In this document: positions 61,001 through 64,000 of the stretch, piece by piece
How the letters are laid out: every line of letters starts with the position of its first letter
How positions within the stretch are numbered: position 1 is the stretch's first letter
NCBI RefSeq assembly: GCF_011758645.1
Contig: NZ_JAAMOZ010000001.1
Coordinates: 620,001-684,000 of the forward strand
Source of the DNA: Brooklawnia cerclae
GTDB taxonomy: Bacteria; Actinomycetota; Actinomycetes; Propionibacteriales; Propionibacteriaceae
DNA length: 64,000 nt
Reading direction: 5' to 3'
Position numbers and translations under genes: made by a program
Notes under the pieces: model-generated
What the model was told of the DNA's origin: nothing
Database searches by the model: none
What the model saw: only the letters and a program-made list of their open reading frames with translations

Positions 61001-61033
61001 GAGGGGCGAGCAGTCGGGTGCTCGCCCCTCGTT
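61001..61033 (+). terminator. Strong terminator of lldP-lutABC
   Basis: A perfect 12-base stem, GAGGGGCGAGCA (61001-61012) with its complement (61019-61030), and a GTCGGG loop, followed by GTTCCT. Confidence 0.88.
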
Positions 61034-61080
61034 CCTGCGCGTGGTACCGGGTGGGTGCGACGAATGTCAGTGGTTCGGAG

Positions 61081-61086
61081 TAGCTT
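61081..61086 (+). promoter_or_regulatory. -10 box of leaderless rph promoter
   Basis: TAGCTT, then 7 bases, then GTG 61094. Confidence 0.6.
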
Positions 61087-61093
61087 TGGGAGA

Positions 61094-61837
61094 GTGTCTG
61101 AACCCGTAAGAATCGATGGCCGCGGCGTGGATGAACTGCGCCCCGTCACCTTTACTCGCAACTGGCTCGATCACGCCGAAGGCTCGGTGCTGGTCGAGTT
61201 CGGTCGCACTCGCGTGCTCGTCGCCGCATCCGTGACCGAAGGCGTGCCGCGCTGGCGCAAGGGATCCGGGCTCGGCTGGGTGACCAGCGAGTACGACATG
61301 CTGCCGCGGGCCACGAACACCCGTAACGACCGCGATGCCCGCAAGGGACGCGTCGGGGGACGCACGCATGAGATCAGCCGCCTGATCGGCCGCTCGCTGC
61401 GCGGCATCATCGACTACTCGGCGCTCGGCGAGAACACGATCGTCATCGACTGCGATGTGTTGCAGGCCGACGGCGGGACGCGGACCGCGTCCATCACGGG
61501 CGCCTATCTTGCCTTGTCGGACGCTGTCGCATGGCTTCGGGGGCGAGGTCTGCTCGCGGGCGAGCCGCTCCTCGGGTCGGTCGCCGCGATCAGTGTGGGC
61601 ATCGTCGGGGGTGTTCCGATGCTCGACCTGTGCTACGAGGAGGACTCGACCGCCGAGGTCGACATGAACATCGTGTGCTCGGGCACGGGGGATTTCATCG
61701 AAGTCCAGGGAACGGCCGAGGGCAAGCCCTTCGATCGCGACCTGCTGAACCAACTCCTCGACCTCGGCCAAGCCGGTTGTGCGGAGTTGACCGGGCTGCA
61801 GGCCGCAGCCCTGCATGGGGAAGTGCAGAAACAATGA
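61094..61837 (+). CDS. rph: Ribonuclease PH
   Basis: A phosphate-dependent 3' exonuclease that trims tRNA ends. The 247-residue protein has the RNase PH fold: [51 protein letters not shown] and [23 protein letters not shown], with the catalytic Asp near [20 protein letters not shown] 61094 is set by the leaderless-type -10 box. Its stop overlaps rdgB. Confidence 0.97.
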   Translation: MSEPVRIDGRGVDELRPVTFTRNWLDHAEGSVLVEFGRTRVLVAASVTEGVPRWRKGSGLGWVTSEYDMLPRATNTRNDRDARKGRVGGRTHEISRLIGRSLRGIIDYSALGENTIVIDCDVLQADGGTRTASITGAYLALSDAVAWLRGRGLLAGEPLLGSVAAISVGIVGGVPMLDLCYEEDSTAEVDMNIVCSGTGDFIEVQGTAEGKPFDRDLLNQLLDLGQAGCAELTGLQAAALHGEVQKQ

Positions 61838-62544
61838 CTGTTCAGGTACTCCTTGCGACGAACAATGTGAAGAAACTCGGGGAGATGCGCCGCATCCTCG
61901 CCGAGCAGGGCCTCGACATCGAGGTCAAGTCGCTGGACGACTTCCCGGCCTATCCGGAGCCCGTCGAGACCGAATGGACCTTCGAGGGCAACGCGCTCCT
62001 CAAGGCGCGTGCCGGCACGGAGCACACGGGCCTGCCCACTCTCGCCGACGATTCCGGCCTGTGCGTGGACGCGCTCAACCAGATGCCCGGCGTCCGCTCG
62101 TCGCGTTGGGCCGGGCCGGCGCACGAGGACGTCGCGAACCTCGAACTGGTGCTGCGGCAGATCGACGACGTGCCGAAGAACCGCCGCACCGCCCGGTTCG
62201 TTTCGGTGATGGCGCTCGTCCTGCCCGACGGCCGCGAGTTCACGACCCGCGGCGAGATGCCCGGACGCATCGCCTTGGCCTCGAAGGGGGCACGTGGTTT
62301 CGGCTATGACCCGATCTTCGTCGCGTTCGAGCAGCCGGAGCGTCCGGGGTGTGATCGTCCTCGCACGAATGCCGAGCTCACCCCCGAGGAGAAGGACGCC
62401 ATCAGCCACCGCGGGCGTGCCGTGCGGGCCATGGTGCCCATTCTCCTGGAGGCATTCGGCGACGACGCACGTCTCGTCCTGGACGAACCGGACGACGACG
62501 CCCTCGATCCAGCCCAGCCCGAGGTGATTGCGAGGAACGCGTGA
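61834..62544 (+). CDS. rdgB: Non-canonical purine NTP pyrophosphatase
   Basis: Hydrolyses dITP, XTP and ITP to keep damaged purines out of DNA and RNA. The 236-residue protein starts [13 protein letters not shown], and has [35 protein letters not shown] and HRGRAVRAM. The C-terminus carries an acidic extension of about 25 residues ([10 protein letters not shown]) beyond the usual end. ATG 61834 overlaps rph (ATGA) and its stop overlaps thyA (GTGA). Confidence 0.96.
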   Translation: MTVQVLLATNNVKKLGEMRRILAEQGLDIEVKSLDDFPAYPEPVETEWTFEGNALLKARAGTEHTGLPTLADDSGLCVDALNQMPGVRSSRWAGPAHEDVANLELVLRQIDDVPKNRRTARFVSVMALVLPDGREFTTRGEMPGRIALASKGARGFGYDPIFVAFEQPERPGCDRPRTNAELTPEEKDAISHRGRAVRAMVPILLEAFGDDARLVLDEPDDDALDPAQPEVIARNA

Positions 62545-63356
62545 GGCAGTATCTCGACCTGTTGCGCCATGTGCTCGACCACGGCGTCCACAAGGACGAC
62601 CGTACGGGCACGGGGACGACGAGCGTGTTCGGCCATCAGATGCGCTTCGACCTGTCGGAGGGCTTTCCCCTGCTCACCACGAAGAAGGTCTTCACCCGTG
62701 GCGTCTTCGGGGAACTGCTGTGGTTCCTCAAGGGTTCGACGAACACCGCCTGGCTGGTCGAGAACAACATCCACATCTGGGACGAGTGGGCGGACGAGCA
62801 CGGAGACCTGGGGCCGATCTACGGCTACCAGTGGCGCAGCTGGCCCACCCCCGACGGGGGACACACCGACCAGATCGCCGCGGTGATCGATGCCATCAAG
62901 CGCAATCCGAACTCACGCCGGCACGTGGTGTCGGCCTGGAACGTCGCGGAGATTCCGCAGATGGCGTTGCCGCCGTGCCACGCCTTCTTCCAGTTCTACG
63001 TCGCCCCGCCCGCCGAGGGCAGGCAACGGGGACGCCTGAGCTGCCAGATGTACCAGCGCTCGGCCGACCTGTTCCTCGGGGTGCCGTTCAACATCGCGTC
63101 CTACGCCACGTTGACGCACATGGTCGCCCAGGTCTGCGATCTCGACGTCGGCGACTTCGTGCACACGCTCGGTGACGCCCATATCTACGACAACCACCTC
63201 GACCAGGTGCATGAACAGCTGACGCGTGAGCCACGCGCGCTGCCCAGGCTCTGGCTGAACCCCGAGGTGCACGACATCGACGGCTTCACGCTCGACGACA
63301 TCCGTGTGGAAGGCTACGACCCGCACCCGGCCATCAAGGCACCCATCGCCGTCTGA
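62541..63356 (+). CDS. thyA: Thymidylate synthase
   Basis: Makes dTMP from dUMP using methylenetetrahydrofolate. The 271-residue protein has [29 protein letters not shown], the catalytic Cys in [35 protein letters not shown], and ends with the conserved APIAV. GTG 62541 overlaps the rdgB stop. The dihydrofolate it produces is recycled by the next gene product. Confidence 0.98.
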   Translation: MRQYLDLLRHVLDHGVHKDDRTGTGTTSVFGHQMRFDLSEGFPLLTTKKVFTRGVFGELLWFLKGSTNTAWLVENNIHIWDEWADEHGDLGPIYGYQWRSWPTPDGGHTDQIAAVIDAIKRNPNSRRHVVSAWNVAEIPQMALPPCHAFFQFYVAPPAEGRQRGRLSCQMYQRSADLFLGVPFNIASYATLTHMVAQVCDLDVGDFVHTLGDAHIYDNHLDQVHEQLTREPRALPRLWLNPEVHDIDGFTLDDIRVEGYDPHPAIKAPIAV

Positions 63357-63382
63357 CCGACGGCACCAGACGAGGAGGCCGG

Positions 63383-63880
63383 ATGCCGGTTGTCGCCATC
63401 GCTGTCGTGGCCCGCAACGGGGTGATCGGTGACGGTCACGACCAGCCCTTCAAGTTTCGCGAGGACTGGGCGCGGTTCAAGCGCGTGACCATGGGGCATC
63501 CGCTGATCATGGGGCGGCCGACCCACGAGGCAATGGGGCTGCTGCCCGGACGGACGAGCGTCGTGCTGACCCGTCACCCCGAGGGGCTCACGTTCCCCCG
63601 CGCCGAGGACGGGAAGCCGCGCGGATACGCGGTGTCGTCCATCGAGCAGGCCCTGGAAGTGGCGCGCGGTCTGGACGACACGGTCTTCATCGCCGGCGGC
63701 GGGCAGGTCTACCGGCTCGCCTGGCCCCACGTCGACGAACTCGACCTGACGCGGGTGCACCAGGACGCGGCCGGCGATGTGGTGTTCCCCGACGTCGATC
63801 CGGGGGGGTGGCTCGAGGTGGCTCGCGAGCCGCACGAGCAGTTCGATTTCGTCCGCTACCAAAGGAGGAGCGCCCGATGA
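63383..63880 (+). CDS. folA: Dihydrofolate reductase
   Basis: Reduces dihydrofolate to tetrahydrofolate with NADPH, restoring the cofactor used by ThyA 26 bases upstream. The 165-residue protein has VAIAVVARNGVIGDG, FREDWARFKRVTMGHPLIMGRPTHEAM, FIAGGGQVYRLAWP and DLTRVHQD. The acidic substrate-binding position (Glu/Asp in the first helix) is taken by the FREDW stretch. GAGGAGG lies 4 bases before ATG 63383. Its stop overlaps the next gene. Confidence 0.96.
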   Translation: MPVVAIAVVARNGVIGDGHDQPFKFREDWARFKRVTMGHPLIMGRPTHEAMGLLPGRTSVVLTRHPEGLTFPRAEDGKPRGYAVSSIEQALEVARGLDDTVFIAGGGQVYRLAWPHVDELDLTRVHQDAAGDVVFPDVDPGGWLEVAREPHEQFDFVRYQRRSAR

Positions 63881-64000
63881 TCCGCAACCTTGCCATCGGC
63901 GACACCGTCGCCTTCACCAAGACGCTCGGCGAGTCCGACGTCTACCTGTTCGCCGGCATCACAGGGGATCTGTCGCCCAACCATGTCAACGAGGAGTACG
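63877..64000 (+). CDS. MaoC-like hydratase, partial
   Basis: Only the first 41 residues are in the window. AIGDTVAFTKTLGESDVYLFAGITGDLSPNHVNEEY matches the start of MaoC/PhaJ-type (R)-specific enoyl-CoA hydratases; the hot-dog fold's catalytic Asp and His lie in GDLSPNHVN. AAAGGAGG lies 8-9 bases before ATG 63877, which overlaps the folA stop by ATGA. The function in this operon cannot be judged from the fragment. Confidence 0.8.
   Translation, partial: MIRNLAIGDTVAFTKTLGESDVYLFAGITGDLSPNHVNEEY

Noticed and set aside
1-64000. Prophage, integron, tRNA or rRNA genes
   Set aside because: No integrase, transposase, phage structural gene or RNA-gene signature was seen in any gap.

Overview
The window is very GC-rich and gene-dense, with genes overlapping by 1-4 bases inside operons. 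It comes from a high-GC actinomycete. Supporting markers are a WhiB2-type regulator, DUF3499, DUF3039, DUF2017, DUF5719 and TIGR03089 proteins, a LytR-CpsA-Psr protein, RDD proteins and many genes that appear to be read from leaderless mRNAs. The lactate permease, Dld and LutABC set would suit a propionibacterium-like lactate user, but the genus cannot be fixed from the sequence alone. No rRNA, tRNA, CRISPR array, prophage or intact insertion sequence was seen.

Layout. 1-2.3 kb: edge of a peptidase E gene, purK-purE and a small membrane protein. 2.35-9.6 kb, minus strand: CynX/NimT-type MFS, a cysteine-free ribosomal protein L36 with a Zur-like operator, an ABC-2 exporter, a LuxR-type two-component pair and an LCP protein. 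9.6-17.7 kb: envelope and mannose genes (TIGR03089, manC, a membrane protein, whiB2, a large GT2 membrane glycosyltransferase, DUF5719). 17.8-21.05 kb: an operon of DUF4956, a VTC-domain protein and a beta-helix lipoprotein behind a PhoP-like repeat array. 21.2-25.6 kb, minus: flavin reductase, a TorD-like/DmsA-like fusion and DUF1684. 26.1-30.5 kb: a metallopeptidase-family protein, DUF3499, a PMM-like HAD enzyme, Trm112, SIS/TobH and ahcY. 30.6-33.7 kb: molybdate uptake (HTH-TOBE regulator, modABC).

33.7-35.6 kb, minus: GNAT, DUF3039 and an aldo/keto reductase. 35.7-42.1 kb: an acid-sugar catabolic cluster (DUF1537 kinase, PdxA2, DeoR regulator, an Nramp-like transporter without the usual metal motifs, 2-hydroxyacid dehydrogenase, DapA-family aldolase), with the reductase divergent from it. 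42.2-48.4 kb: MFS, Ser/Thr kinase, two RDD proteins, malQ. 48.5-52.3 kb: nicotinamidase, pncB, clpS, DUF2017, murI. 52.4-61 kb: lactate utilisation (dld and a FadR-type regulator on the minus strand; lldP-lutABC on the plus strand) with three FadR/LldR-like operators. 61.1 kb to the end: rph, rdgB, thyA, folA and the start of a MaoC-like gene.

Links between regions. modABC supplies molybdate to the molybdenum enzyme 8 kb away. manC, the HAD enzyme and the SIS/TobH protein fit mannose-sugar supply for the GT2, LCP and DUF5719 envelope functions. The best candidates for undescribed systems are the PhoP-boxed DUF4956-VTC-lipoprotein operon, the chaperone-fused DmsA-like enzyme that has lost its Fe-S ligands, and the acid-sugar cluster with an Nramp-fold transporter.
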